NCBI GenBank assembly: GCA_030065825.1
Contig: JASJCY010000065.1
Span: 1-47,794 of the forward strand
Origin: Nostocaceae cyanobacterium
GTDB taxonomy: Bacteria; Cyanobacteriota; Cyanobacteriia; Cyanobacteriales; Nostocaceae
Reading direction: 5' to 3'
Length of the DNA: 47,794 nt
The notes under the pieces were generated by a model that saw nothing but the letters and a program-made list of their open reading frames with translations, made no database searches and was not told the DNA's origin. Positions 26,652 through 35,114 of the stretch are shown here, one piece after another. Every line of letters starts with the position of its first letter. The first letter of the stretch is position 1. A program made the position numbers and the translations under genes.

Positions 26652-27323
26652 ATGATTTATCTAATTTTTCAGTTTTTTTACACAGAAGATAATCGTAATT
26701 ATTGGCTAGAAAAAGTCAAGGAAAGTCCCGGATTTAATCTTACTATATGGGATAAAGTAGGTCAGTTTTTATCTGCGGCAAAACAGATACATTCTTTGAA
26801 AATCAAACTCATACGAGCTGTCATAGAAACTAATAGCTTAGAAGAGTTTCTTCAAGTAGCAGCAGATGAAGGTTATCACATTACCCAAGAAGAATTAGCC
26901 TGGTTTGTGATGACTAAACAACAAATATGGCAACTACTTTCCCAAGCACAACAAAACTCATGTTTAAAAATGCAATTATTATCTGTTAAAACTCCTCAGG
27001 AATTTATTTCTCAAGTAGCAGAAAATGGCTATCACTTTTCTATCGAGGAGTTTGGTTGGTTTTTGACAGATATTAAAATGTTAGGAACCACTACGAATAT
27101 GACGGGTAATAGACTATTCATTCCGTGTATTTCTAAGATATCAACAGCAGATTGGTTAAGCCTGGGAGAAGATTTGGGAATTGTGCCACCATTTTGCAAT
27201 TTAGGATCTAAATTAGAAGGTGGCATTTTTCAGGACTATGATATCTCAGATCCTAATTATTTCCTTGAACAATGTTTCTTGCCTAGAGGCTATTTTGAAA
27301 AACGTCTAAATAGGTATGCGTAA
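26652..27323 (+). CDS. Protein with two Nif11-like units
   Basis: The 223-aa protein contains two copies of a helix-helix unit: residues about 56-90 (SLEEFLQVAADEGYHITQEEL) and about 109-138 (TPQEFISQVAENGYHFSIEEF). The A-x-x-x-GY-x-h-(T/S)-x-EE pattern is that of Nif11 domains, known as leader regions of some peptide natural products and from nitrogen-fixing cyanobacteria. The C-terminal roughly 75 residues have three cysteines but no Gly-Gly cleavage site or typical core peptide. No lanthipeptide synthetase, radical SAM maturase or peptidase-transporter gene lies nearby, so it is an orphan. The N-terminal roughly 15 residues look atypical, and the true start could be later. Confidence 0.6.
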   Translation: MIYLIFQFFYTEDNRNYWLEKVKESPGFNLTIWDKVGQFLSAAKQIHSLKIKLIRAVIETNSLEEFLQVAADEGYHITQEELAWFVMTKQQIWQLLSQAQQNSCLKMQLLSVKTPQEFISQVAENGYHFSIEEFGWFLTDIKMLGTTTNMTGNRLFIPCISKISTADWLSLGEDLGIVPPFCNLGSKLEGGIFQDYDISDPNYFLEQCFLPRGYFEKRLNRYA

Positions 27324-27641
27324 TGAAATAAGCTAAAGCGCATTTAAATTACATATTCAATTTTGCTATAACTCTTGTGGGGTAGGCATCCCTGCCTACC
27401 CTATAATACAAATTAAATGAGCTACCTACACAGTTCGCTAAGCTTTTTCCCGGTAGCGCTAATCCTGGTTACTAGAATTAGCGTAAGAATCCCCAACTAT
27501 AAATTTATGTTAGTTGGTGGTGCGTTCAAAGAGCATCTTAAATAAAGAATTATCAACTCTACTTTAAGATGCTCTTTCATGAATTTTTGTCGTCAATGCA
27601 ACCAAAATGTCAAAAATGTGATATATGAGGAGCTACATATA
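27324..27641. terminator. Convergent intergenic region with two hairpins
   Basis: The perfect hairpin gggtaggca / tgcctaccc lies at 27380-27401. A longer one, aaagagcatctta (27528-27540) with taagatgctcttt (27565-27577), is followed by gaattttt in plus orientation. Between converging genes these fit terminators. No ORF is supported. Confidence 0.65.
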
Positions 27642-29228
27642 TCAGCCGAGAGACACCTTTAAGCTATTAGGTTGTCCGAGATTACCTGACAAGACAACAC
27701 CACGCTGGTTGGTATTAAGATGACGCAAAATCATGTAAATTGACTCGATTTTGTCGGTTGCATCGGCTTTTTGTGCCAAAGCTTCTAGGGTAAGGGGTGT
27801 TTTCTCTGTTTGCAGAACTTTTACTACCTGTTTCTGCAAATCTAAAATGCTAGCTGCGGCTTTTTTCCCAGCTTCTACCCCTGGTTGATGGTAGGCATTA
27901 ATATTAACAAGGCTGGCATAGAAACCAACAGCACGTTCGTATAATGCAATTAATGCACCCACAGTGCGGGGATTGACTTGAGGAATGGTGACTGTGATTG
28001 AGTCGCGATGGTTTTCATAGAGTGCTTGTCTAGTTCCTTGGAGGAAGCCAGAAAGATAGTCACCAGCGGTAATTCCTGGTTCAATTTCCAAAGATGGTTG
28101 CTGACGGTCTTCTAAAACTTCTATCAAGGTAGCAAAGAAATTGGGTACACCTTCCCGTAGCTGTTGTACGTAAGCGTGTTGGTCAGTGGAACCTTTGTTA
28201 CCATATACCGCAATACCTTGATAGACAGTGTTACCATCTAAATCTTTTTCTTTACCTAAAGATTCCATCACCAACTGTTGCAAGTAACGGCTGAATAACA
28301 GTAAGCTGTCCTTATAAGGTAGGACAACCATGTCTTTTTCGCCTTTACCATTGCCTGCGTAGTACCAAGATAAAGCTAGTAATGCTGCTGGGTTGTTTTT
28401 GATTTTTGCAACGCGGGTAGCATCATCCATTTCCTTGGCACCCTCAAGCATGGCACGAATATCAATACCCTGCAATGCTGCTGGTACTAAGCCCACGGTG
28501 GACATTTCCGAAGTACGTCCTCCTACCCAATCATACATAGGAAATGTAGTTAACCAGCCTTCAGATTTTGCCACACCATCCAGTTTACTACCAGCCATGG
28601 TAATAGCAATGGCATATTTGGAAAAATCAAGATTTTGTTCGGCATAGGCAGCTTTAACTTCTATCATGCCATTGCGGGGTTCTGGGGTTCCTCCAGATTT
28701 GGAGATTACTAACACCAAAGTAGTGGAAAGGCGATCGCGCACGCTATTGAGGAGGCGATCAATTCCCGCAGGGTCAGTATTATCGATAAAATGAATTGCT
28801 AGGGGTGGAGAGTCTGGGGATAGCGCTTCGGCTACGAATTGGGGACCAAGGGCTGAACCACCAATACCAATAGAGATAATATCAGTAAATCGTTGTGCTT
28901 TGGGGGGATGAATTGCCCCTGTGTGGATTTTATCAGCGAATACTTCGATTTGCTCAATGCTATTGTCAATTTCTTGGGTAAGTTCTGGTGTGGGAGCAAG
29001 ATCGGGATTTCGCAACCAGTAATGTCCAACCATGCGGTTTTCATCGGGGTTGGCGATCGCCCCCCCCTCCAATTCTGCCATATCCGCAAAAGCTTTCTCG
29101 AACTTGGGAGTGCAAGCCTTGAGGAAAGCATCATCAAACCGCATCCGACTAACATCTAGATAAAATCCCAATCCTTCATGGAAATATAACCATTCCTGGT
29201 ATCTTTGCCAAAGTGCAGTAGCGTCCAT
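27642..29228 (-). CDS. pgi: Glucose-6-phosphate isomerase
   Basis: This cytoplasmic enzyme interconverts glucose-6-phosphate and fructose-6-phosphate, serving glycogen breakdown, the oxidative pentose phosphate route and gluconeogenesis. The 528-aa sequence has the typical SIS-domain motifs [13 protein letters not shown] (about 114-126), [11 protein letters not shown] (about 173-183), the [10 protein letters not shown] segment (about 229-238), [11 protein letters not shown], and the catalytic-region [13 protein letters not shown] near 443. The length agrees with cyanobacterial Pgi. It is monocistronic, with low-complexity repeats upstream and a terminator-like hairpin downstream. Confidence 0.96.
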   Translation of the reverse strand: MDATALWQRYQEWLYFHEGLGFYLDVSRMRFDDAFLKACTPKFEKAFADMAELEGGAIANPDENRMVGHYWLRNPDLAPTPELTQEIDNSIEQIEVFADKIHTGAIHPPKAQRFTDIISIGIGGSALGPQFVAEALSPDSPPLAIHFIDNTDPAGIDRLLNSVRDRLSTTLVLVISKSGGTPEPRNGMIEVKAAYAEQNLDFSKYAIAITMAGSKLDGVAKSEGWLTTFPMYDWVGGRTSEMSTVGLVPAALQGIDIRAMLEGAKEMDDATRVAKIKNNPAALLALSWYYAGNGKGEKDMVVLPYKDSLLLFSRYLQQLVMESLGKEKDLDGNTVYQGIAVYGNKGSTDQHAYVQQLREGVPNFFATLIEVLEDRQQPSLEIEPGITAGDYLSGFLQGTRQALYENHRDSITVTIPQVNPRTVGALIALYERAVGFYASLVNINAYHQPGVEAGKKAAASILDLQKQVVKVLQTEKTPLTLEALAQKADATDKIESIYMILRHLNTNQRGVVLSGNLGQPNSLKVSLG

Positions 29229-30097
29229 AAGGAAATCTCAGGTAAAGTGATTGTCAAACACCAGTTTAAGCGAACCTTAGAAGTAACCTTTGTCCTTCTT
29301 ATACACTTTTAAACGTTGTAGGGGGAGATGGGGAAGAGGGAACAGGGAATGAAGAATGAAGAATGGGGAAGAGGGGGAAGAGGGGGAAGAGGGGGAAGAG
29401 GGGGAAGAGAAGAGGGGGAAGAGGGGGGAGGTGGGTAGACTAATATCTGACACCACATGATTATTTGCCAAAATTATACCCTGTAACCTTTATTATTTCG
29501 TAGGTGTGCCATAGTGCTACTTACCTTATTGAGAAGGTGCATTCCGGTGAACACCCCACAAGGGGGAAGTCAAAAGTCACGCATAATAGTGAGAGGTTCC
29601 GCTGACGCGTCTGCTAAAAGTCAAAAGTATTAAACCCCCTCACAACAAATCAAACAAACACAGCTTACTGTTTCCTGTTCCCCATTCCCCATTCTTCATT
29701 CTTCATTCTTCATTCTTCATTCTTCATTCCCTATTCCCCATTCCCCATTCCCCATTCTTCATTCTTCATTCTTCATTCTTCATTCTTCATTCCCTATTCC
29801 CCATTCCCCATTCCCCATTCTTCATTCTTCATTCTTCATTCTTCATTCCCTATTCCCCATTCCCCATTCCCCATTCTTCATTCTTCATTCTTCATTCTTC
29901 ATTCTTCATTCTTCATTCTTCATTCTTCATTCTTCATTCCCCATTCCCCATTCTTCATTCTTCATTCTTCATTCCCCATTCCCCATTCTTCATTCCCTAT
30001 TCCCTGTTCTCTGTGTTTCGGGACAAGTAGAGGGTTGACAAATGACAAATGACAATTGACAAATGACAAATAACTAATGACCGATGACTGAATTGAT
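29229..30097. repeat. Gene-free region with long heptamer arrays
   Basis: The stretch divides into a G-rich array (29320-29435, gaagagggg units), a short unique stretch that includes gaggttccgctgacgcgtc (about 29601-29620), then a roughly 330-bp array of attcttc and attcccc units (about 29672-30003), and finally aatgaca/aatgact units (30038-30090) that run up to the livM-like start. It is a hallmark of heterocyst-forming cyanobacterial intergenic DNA. No ORF and no promoter can be identified. Confidence 0.9.
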
Positions 30098-31207
30098 ATG
30101 ATTGACTATTTAATTTTCCTGGCAATTTCTACGTCTATTTTTGCTTTATTTGCCTTGGGACTAAACTTACAGTGGGGTTTTACAGGGTTAATTAACTTTG
30201 GTCATGTGGGATTTATGACCTTGGGTGCCTATGCAACGGTATTATTAACCTTAAAGGGTGTACCTGTAATTATAGCCGCAGTGATGGGGGCAATTGTAGC
30301 TGCACTCTTGGGACTGGTAATTGGTTTTTCTACCCTGCGTCTGCGAGAAGATTACCTGGCAATTGTTACCATTGGTGTAGGAGAACTAATTCGTCTAGTG
30401 GTGAATAACCAAGAATTACCCGTAGGTAACACCTGGATATCTGGGGCTTTTGGCGTTCAAAGTTACCCCATCCCCTTAAACAATTTTCGACCAAATATGT
30501 TCTCGAAATTGGTGATGATTGGGGTGCTGACTTTGGTAGCTGCTGTGGCGATGTTTTCCTTGTGGCGTTGGATTAATGCTAGCTTGCGCTTGGGTAAACA
30601 GCAAGAGTTTATCTCCCGGTGTGTAGTGGGAGGATTATTGGGATTACTGGCAACAGCAATTTATATTTCTGGGGTGATTTCTCTGTATAACTACACCCCC
30701 AAAGCCGGTTTAATGCTGCTGTCTTTAAGTGTATTAGCTTTTGTATTCTGGCGCTTAGAAATTTTAATCAACTCCCCTTGGGGTCGAGTCCTCAAAGCCA
30801 TCCGGGAAGATGAAGAAGTGCCCAAAGCAGTAGGTAAAAATGTCTTTTGGTACAAACTACAATCTCTAATGCTGGGAGGTGCCATTGCTGGGATTGCTGG
30901 TGCTTTTTTTGCATGGCAACTCAACGCTATTTACCCAGATAATTTTCAACCCCAGTTAACCTTTGACACCTGGATTATGGTGATTTTAGGAGGTTCTGGC
31001 AATAATATCGGCACCATCTTGGGGGCAGTAATTTTCTTTGCTTATGATACGCTGACCCGGGAATTTTTACCGAAAATTGTGCAATTAGATTCAGCCCAAT
31101 TAGGTGCTTTTCGGATTATGGTCATCGGCTTAATTTTGATGGTGCTAATGATTTGGCGTCCCCAAGGTATTTTAGGCAAGAAGGAGGAACTTACTCTTGG
31201 AAAGTAA
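30098..31207 (+). CDS. Branched-chain/neutral amino-acid ABC transporter permease (LivM/NatC-like)
   Basis: This 369-aa inner-membrane permease has about ten hydrophobic helices. LivM-type landmarks are LGLNLQWGFTGLINFGHVGFMTLGAYA near the start, the loop LREDYLAIVTIGVGELIRL, the cytoplasmic EAA-like segment WGRVLKAIREDEEVPKAVGKN (coupling to the ATPase), and GTILGAVIFF near the end. In cyanobacteria such permeases belong to the Nat neutral amino-acid systems, whose genes are often scattered. The ATPase gene follows with an 11-bp overlap. The binding-protein, second permease and second ATPase genes are not in the window. Confidence 0.9.
   Translation: MIDYLIFLAISTSIFALFALGLNLQWGFTGLINFGHVGFMTLGAYATVLLTLKGVPVIIAAVMGAIVAALLGLVIGFSTLRLREDYLAIVTIGVGELIRLVVNNQELPVGNTWISGAFGVQSYPIPLNNFRPNMFSKLVMIGVLTLVAAVAMFSLWRWINASLRLGKQQEFISRCVVGGLLGLLATAIYISGVISLYNYTPKAGLMLLSLSVLAFVFWRLEILINSPWGRVLKAIREDEEVPKAVGKNVFWYKLQSLMLGGAIAGIAGAFFAWQLNAIYPDNFQPQLTFDTWIMVILGGSGNNIGTILGAVIFFAYDTLTREFLPKIVQLDSAQLGAFRIMVIGLILMVLMIWRPQGILGKKEELTLGK
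31181..31187 (+). promoter_or_regulatory. Strong Shine-Dalgarno fixing a TTG start
   Basis: AAGGAGG lies inside the livM-like gene, 9 bp before the TTG at 31197. It supports the TTG as the start of the ATPase gene; no in-frame ATG offers a better choice. Confidence 0.75.
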
Positions 31208-31982
31208 AGCTAAGTCTGATTTTCCCCTACTGGCTGCAAGTGGACTCAGCAAAAGTTTTGGTGGTGTACATGCTGTCAATAATGCGGAAATTAAAGTCAC
31301 ACCAGGTAGTATTACTGGTTTAATTGGTCCCAACGGTGCGGGGAAAACTACCCTCTTTAATCTCCTCTCTAACTTTATCCGTCCAGATAAAGGAAAAGTG
31401 GTGTTTGATGGCGAACCCATTCAGCACCTACAACCCCACCAAATTGCCCAGCAAGGGCTGGTACGCACCTTTCAGGTAGCCCGTGCCCTTTCTCGGTTAT
31501 CGGTGCTGGAAAACATGCTTCTAGCGGCGCAAAAACAAACTGGGGAGAAGTTTTGGGCTATGGTCTTACAACCCCATGTGGTAGCCAAGGAAGAAAAGGA
31601 ACTGAAGGAAAAAGCTATGTTCCTCTTAGAATCCGTAGGACTAGCACATAAGGCACAGGATTACGCTGGTGGCTTATCTGGAGGACAACGTAAGCTGCTG
31701 GAAATCGGACGGGCATTAATGACTGACCCCAAATTAATCTTACTAGATGAACCAGCAGCGGGAGTTAACCCCACCTTAATTAATGAAATTTGCGATCGCA
31801 TTGTGGCTTGGAATCAGCAAGGTATGACTTTTTTGATTATCGAACACAATATGGATGTGATTATGTCCCTGTGTGATCACGTTTGGGTGTTAGCGGAAGG
31901 ACAAAATTTGGCTGTTGGTTCTCCTACAGAAATTCAAAGTAATTCCGCAGTTTTGGAGGCTTATTTGGGTAAGTCAGAATAG
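31197..31982 (+). CDS. Branched-chain/neutral amino-acid ABC transporter ATPase (LivG/NatA-like)
   Basis: This 261-aa peripheral ATPase energises uptake. It has Walker A GPNGAGKTTLFN (about 43-54), the Q-loop region, the extended LivG-type insertion around ENMLLAAQKQTGEKFW, the signature LSGGQRKLLEIGRA, Walker B LILLDEPAAGV and the H-loop IIEHNMD. The TTG start is supported by an AAGGAGG site. It overlaps the permease gene by 11 bp, so translation is coupled and the two products act as one transporter module. A short tandem repeat (gaatgggg units) begins right after the stop. Confidence 0.92.
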   Translation: MESKAKSDFPLLAASGLSKSFGGVHAVNNAEIKVTPGSITGLIGPNGAGKTTLFNLLSNFIRPDKGKVVFDGEPIQHLQPHQIAQQGLVRTFQVARALSRLSVLENMLLAAQKQTGEKFWAMVLQPHVVAKEEKELKEKAMFLLESVGLAHKAQDYAGGLSGGQRKLLEIGRALMTDPKLILLDEPAAGVNPTLINEICDRIVAWNQQGMTFLIIEHNMDVIMSLCDHVWVLAEGQNLAVGSPTEIQSNSAVLEAYLGKSE

Positions 31983-32230
31983 GGAATAGGGAATGAAGAA
32001 TGAAGAATGAAGAATGGGGAATGGGGAATGGGGAATGGGGAATGGAGAATGGGGAATGGGGAATGGGGAATGGGGAACAGGGAATAGGCATAATTAAATG
32101 TAAGATAAAACCTCACCCCCATCCCCTCTCCTTAGTAAGGAGAGGGGTGCCTTTAGGCGGGGTGAGGTCTTATACTCTAAACGGATTAATGATTGTAGGT
32201 TGGGTTGTAGCTTGCTTCCCGTAGGGTGGT
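31983..32230. repeat. Short tandem repeats and a palindromic dispersed repeat
   Basis: Positions 31985-32085 are gaatgaa and gaatgggg units. Positions 32086-32176 carry an element centred on the hairpin cccctctccttagtaaggagagggg with flanks ggcataattaaatgta and ggtgaggtcttata. A second copy lies at 45570-45655. The phrase gcttgcttcccgtagggtggt precedes the first MITE. Confidence 0.8.
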
Positions 32231-32368
32231 ACCTAGTGGTTTGTCCCATAAAATATGATGGGGTTTCCATCACACCCACCTGGGACTATAAGTCCCAGTC
32301 TAATAGTCAAAGTCATATAAATATGACTATAAAACTAGCCATCAAAACGAATGGGACAGAACACTAGT
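32231..32368. mobile_element. MITE copy 1 (ctagtggtttgtcccat ends)
   Basis: This 138-bp element without coding capacity has inverted ends: ctagtggtttgtcccat on the left and atgggacagaacactag on the right. The interior has three smaller palindromes (gggactataagtccc, the atatgatgggg-type arm, and gactat...atagtc). An inverted copy, nearly identical, occupies 47667-47794. Its right end is shared with the left end of the next element. Confidence 0.88.
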
Positions 32369-32679
32369 GCTTTGTCCCATTAATTTTGTCAGTTTGTCCT
32401 AATCCTGAATGCTATATAACCCACATTCCGCACCCCACAACCTCCAAAATACGCTGATGCCAATAAGTAGTACATAAAAACTATTAAGGGTTTAGATTTA
32501 TTGTCAACCAAATGAGAAAGATTACTAACAACTGTAGTAGTTATGTATTGGGTAACCAGTATCGTAGGCTTTATTAAGCGCGTTTAGTTTTGTTGATAGT
32601 AAGAACAGATTTTTATAAGTTTTTAAGCACACAAAGTGTGACAATACGAGCAAGGTGTTTTTCACATTTTACAGGTGCT

Positions 32680-34349
32680 ATGTCTACTCTCGAAGAAATT
32701 GAAATTAAAAATATTGACCATTTGGGAATAGTCGCCGGGATTATTGATTCAATTGGTTTAGTCGAAATAATTAATAATAAGGTAGGAGAAGATATTTCCG
32801 AAAAAATTAGTTCTGGTCATGTTGTAAAAGCAATGATTTTAAATGGTTTAGGCTTTGTCTCTGCACCGTTATATATGTTTTCAATTTTTTTTGAGAACAA
32901 AGCTTGTGAACATTTAATTGGAGAAGGAGTAAAACCTGAATATCTAAATGATGATAAGTTGGGTAGAACAATGGATAAATTATTTAATCAAGGATTAAGT
33001 AGTATTTTTTTAGCTATTTCATTAAATGCGGTTAAAATCTTTGATGTTTCATTACTATTTGAACATCTAGATTCTTCGTCTTTTCATCTCCATGGTGAAT
33101 ATAATAAAAAAGATTTGGATGGTAATTCACGGGAAATAGAAAGCATAGAACCAGAAGAAATTAAAATAACCTATGGTTACTCTCGTGACCCTTCGGGTTC
33201 ACCAGTCGCTACAACGGGGGGAACCCCCGCAACGCGCTGGCTCACCATAGACCAGATTTAAAACAATTTATTATTGACTTAATATGTTCTGGAGATGGAG
33301 ATATACCAATTTTTTTCAAAACTGCATCTGGGAATGAAGCAGACTCGGCAAGTTTTGGAAAAATATTAGTTGACTTTAAAAAGCAAATAGAAGTTGATAG
33401 CTTGATGGTAGCAGATAGCGCTTTATATACTGCTGCTAATTTAAAATTATTATCTGATATAAAATGGTTATCTCGCGTACCATTATCACTAGCCGAAGCT
33501 AAAAGATTGGTTTCAAGTATTAATGATTCTGAATTAGTCAAAAGTCAAATAAGTGGTTATTCATATGCTGTGAAAGAAAGTAGCTATGCTGATGTTAAAC
33601 AAAGATGGTTGATAGTTCAAAGTGAAGCTAGGAAGCAATCTGACCTACGACAATTAGAAAAAAGAATTAAAAAATCAGAGATTAATGCTACTTCGCAATT
33701 AAAAAAGTTACAGAGAGAAGAGTTTAATTGTCATGAAGATGCAATGAAAGCAGCATCAAAGTTATCTAAAAAATTCAAATATCATCATTTAGATAATATT
33801 CATGTTCATGAAAAGATATTATCTGGTAAAACAGAAAATAAAAAATATTTTCAAGTGATAGCAACATTATCAAAAAACGAAGTTGCCATTAGCAATAGTA
33901 TTCAAAGTGCTGGACGCTTTGTTCTTGCTACAAATGTTTTAGATGAAAGCATACTCAGTAATTCAGAAATGATTTCTGAATATAAAGCTCAACAATCCTG
34001 CGAGAGGGGTTTTGGTTTTCTTAAAGACCCTTTGTTTTTTGCAGACAGTGTTTTTCTTAAAACTCCAAAAAGAATAGAAGCTCTGGGGATGATAATGGCG
34101 TTATGTTTATTAGTTTATACTCTTGCACAAAGACAAATTCGTGCTGCTATTTCATCATCTAAGTCTACTATCAAAAACCAATTAGGTCAACCTACAGAAC
34201 GCCCTACATTAAGATGGATATTCCAATGTTTTCAATCTATTCACCTTGTATTTTTGAACAATGATAAACAAATATCTAATCTTACAGAATATAGGAGATA
34301 TATACTAAATTTTCTACCGAGTGAATGCTATCAATATTATCAATGTTAG
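32680..34349 (+). pseudogene. IS1634-type transposase, broken by a 56-bp insertion
   Basis: The start is the ATG of MSTLEEIEIKN (32680); an upstream in-frame TTG at 32590 is not needed. The first half (to about 33190) carries the opening IKNIDHLGIVAGIID and the DDKLGRTMDKLF segment. The frame then runs into a 56-bp insertion (33191-33246) and stops at 33261. The second half continues in another frame, with VADSALYTAANL and the Y-x-x-R-x-x-E-like region near SEYKAQQSCERGFGFLKDP of DDE transposases of the IS4/IS1634 type. Deleting the 56 bp joins the halves without a stop to a 537-aa protein and recreates YSRDHRPDLKQF, a conserved stretch of the family. The gene is inactive as it stands. Confidence 0.9.
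33191..33246. mobile_element. 56-bp miniature insertion in the transposase gene
   Basis: The insert can be delimited exactly because its removal repairs the reading frame. Including the repeated acc (33188-33190 and 33244-33246), it looks like a 53-bp element with a 3-bp target duplication. It is GC-rich in an AT-rich gene and partly palindromic: ggttcaccagtcgc faces gcgctggctcacc, and gggggg faces ccccc. I found no second copy in the window. Confidence 0.85.
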
Positions 34350-34746
34350 CTTCAATAATTAACATAATTATTTATCAAATTATTTATTATTAGAGTTAGA
34401 AGCTTTATTTCTTTTACCTCCTAGTTTTGATACTATTTTTTCTATTTTATTATTACAAACATTAGCTTTATATGGAAAAATATCAATTATATATAATATT
34501 TTATTATCCATAAAGTATAAATACTCCTTCAAATATAATACTTTCCTTATTGATACTTATTGACATTAGTTTTGTGTGGCGATCGCGGCGTACTAAACTA
34601 AAAAAATAGCTATTTGTGTGATTTGATTCTTTTTTATTTAATGTATTACCCGTGATAACCGAGTGCTACAGACTAGGGTGCGGAATGTGGGATATAAATT
34701 AAGGGTTTTAACGATATAAAAACCCTTCAGAACTAATGGGACAGAC

Positions 34747-34876
34747 CACTAGTACTTTGTCCCATTAATTTTTAGGGGTTGTGGCACAGGCATCCTGCCT
34801 GTGCAGTAGTCAGGCATCCTTGCCTGACCCACAAGTTATTATTTTTACCATCAAATTTAATGGGACAGACCACTAG
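34747..34876. mobile_element. MITE copy 3
   Basis: The ends cactagtactttgtcccat (34747-34765) and atgggacagaccactag (about 34860-34876) are inverted. The interior differs from copy 1 and contains the direct-inverted pair caggcatcctgcctg / caggcatccttgcctg. It shares its left terminal region with the right end of MITE copy 2. Confidence 0.8.
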
Positions 34877-35114
34877 GCATACCGCAAGCGGAACCCGTAG
34901 GGTAGCCTAATTACTCCAAGCCACGACCTGTCTACGGTGTAGGGTAACCCAACAAAAACCTACTTGCTGTTGGGTTACTCTGCTCAAAGCCTCCCTCTGG
35001 TCGTCTACACTTCGTACCACTTCGTGGAAGCAAGCTACAACCCAACCTACGAAAAGTTAAGTTTTTAGCCGTTGGGAGTATATATTTAATTTGACCTACT
35101 TACTTATTGCATGT
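34877..35114. other. Intergenic repeat-like DNA before the STAND cluster end
   Basis: It contains short phrases common in repeats of these genomes (gcaagcggaacccgtagggtagc, cttcgtaccacttcgtggaagc palindrome, gctacaacccaacctacg) and no ORF. Positions 35081-35110 are one member of a direct-repeat pair flanking the ATPase cluster. Confidence 0.6.
35081..35110 (+). repeat. Left member of the direct-repeat pair flanking the ATPase cluster
   Basis: It reads tatatttaatttgacct followed by acttacttattgc. The partner at 45655-45685 differs by one substitution and one extra base. The pair stands just outside the outermost genes of the cluster. Confidence 0.8.

Larger units (their letters stand above)
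32420..34691 (+). mobile_element. IS1634-type insertion sequence, 2,272 bp
   Basis: The ends cccacattccgcaccc (32420-32435) and gggtgcggaatgtggg (34676-34691) are a perfect 16-bp inverted repeat. The hexamer atataa flanks both sides (32414-32419 and 34692-34697) as a target-site duplication. A single transposase gene (32680-34349), now broken, fills the centre. About 240 bp before it and 325 bp after it are AT-rich and non-coding. Confidence 0.88.
32362..34754. mobile_element. MITE copy 2, interrupted by an IS
   Basis: The left end cactagtgctttgtcccat and the right end atgggacagaccactagt are inverted. If the IS (32420-34691) and one copy of ATATAA are removed, a MITE-like unit of about 115 bp remains. 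Its ends match those of the elements on both sides. Confidence 0.75.

Noticed and set aside
29672-30003. CRISPR or satellite with a special role
   Set aside because: It is simple heptamer repeats of a type common in heterocyst-forming cyanobacteria.
31197-31199. A later ATG as start for the LivG-like ATPase
   Set aside because: The first internal methionines lie far into the ATPase fold, while AAGGAGG is well spaced to the TTG.
32590-32679. Upstream TTG as transposase start
   Set aside because: The extra 30 residues do not resemble the family opening; MSTLEEIEIKN at 32680 does.
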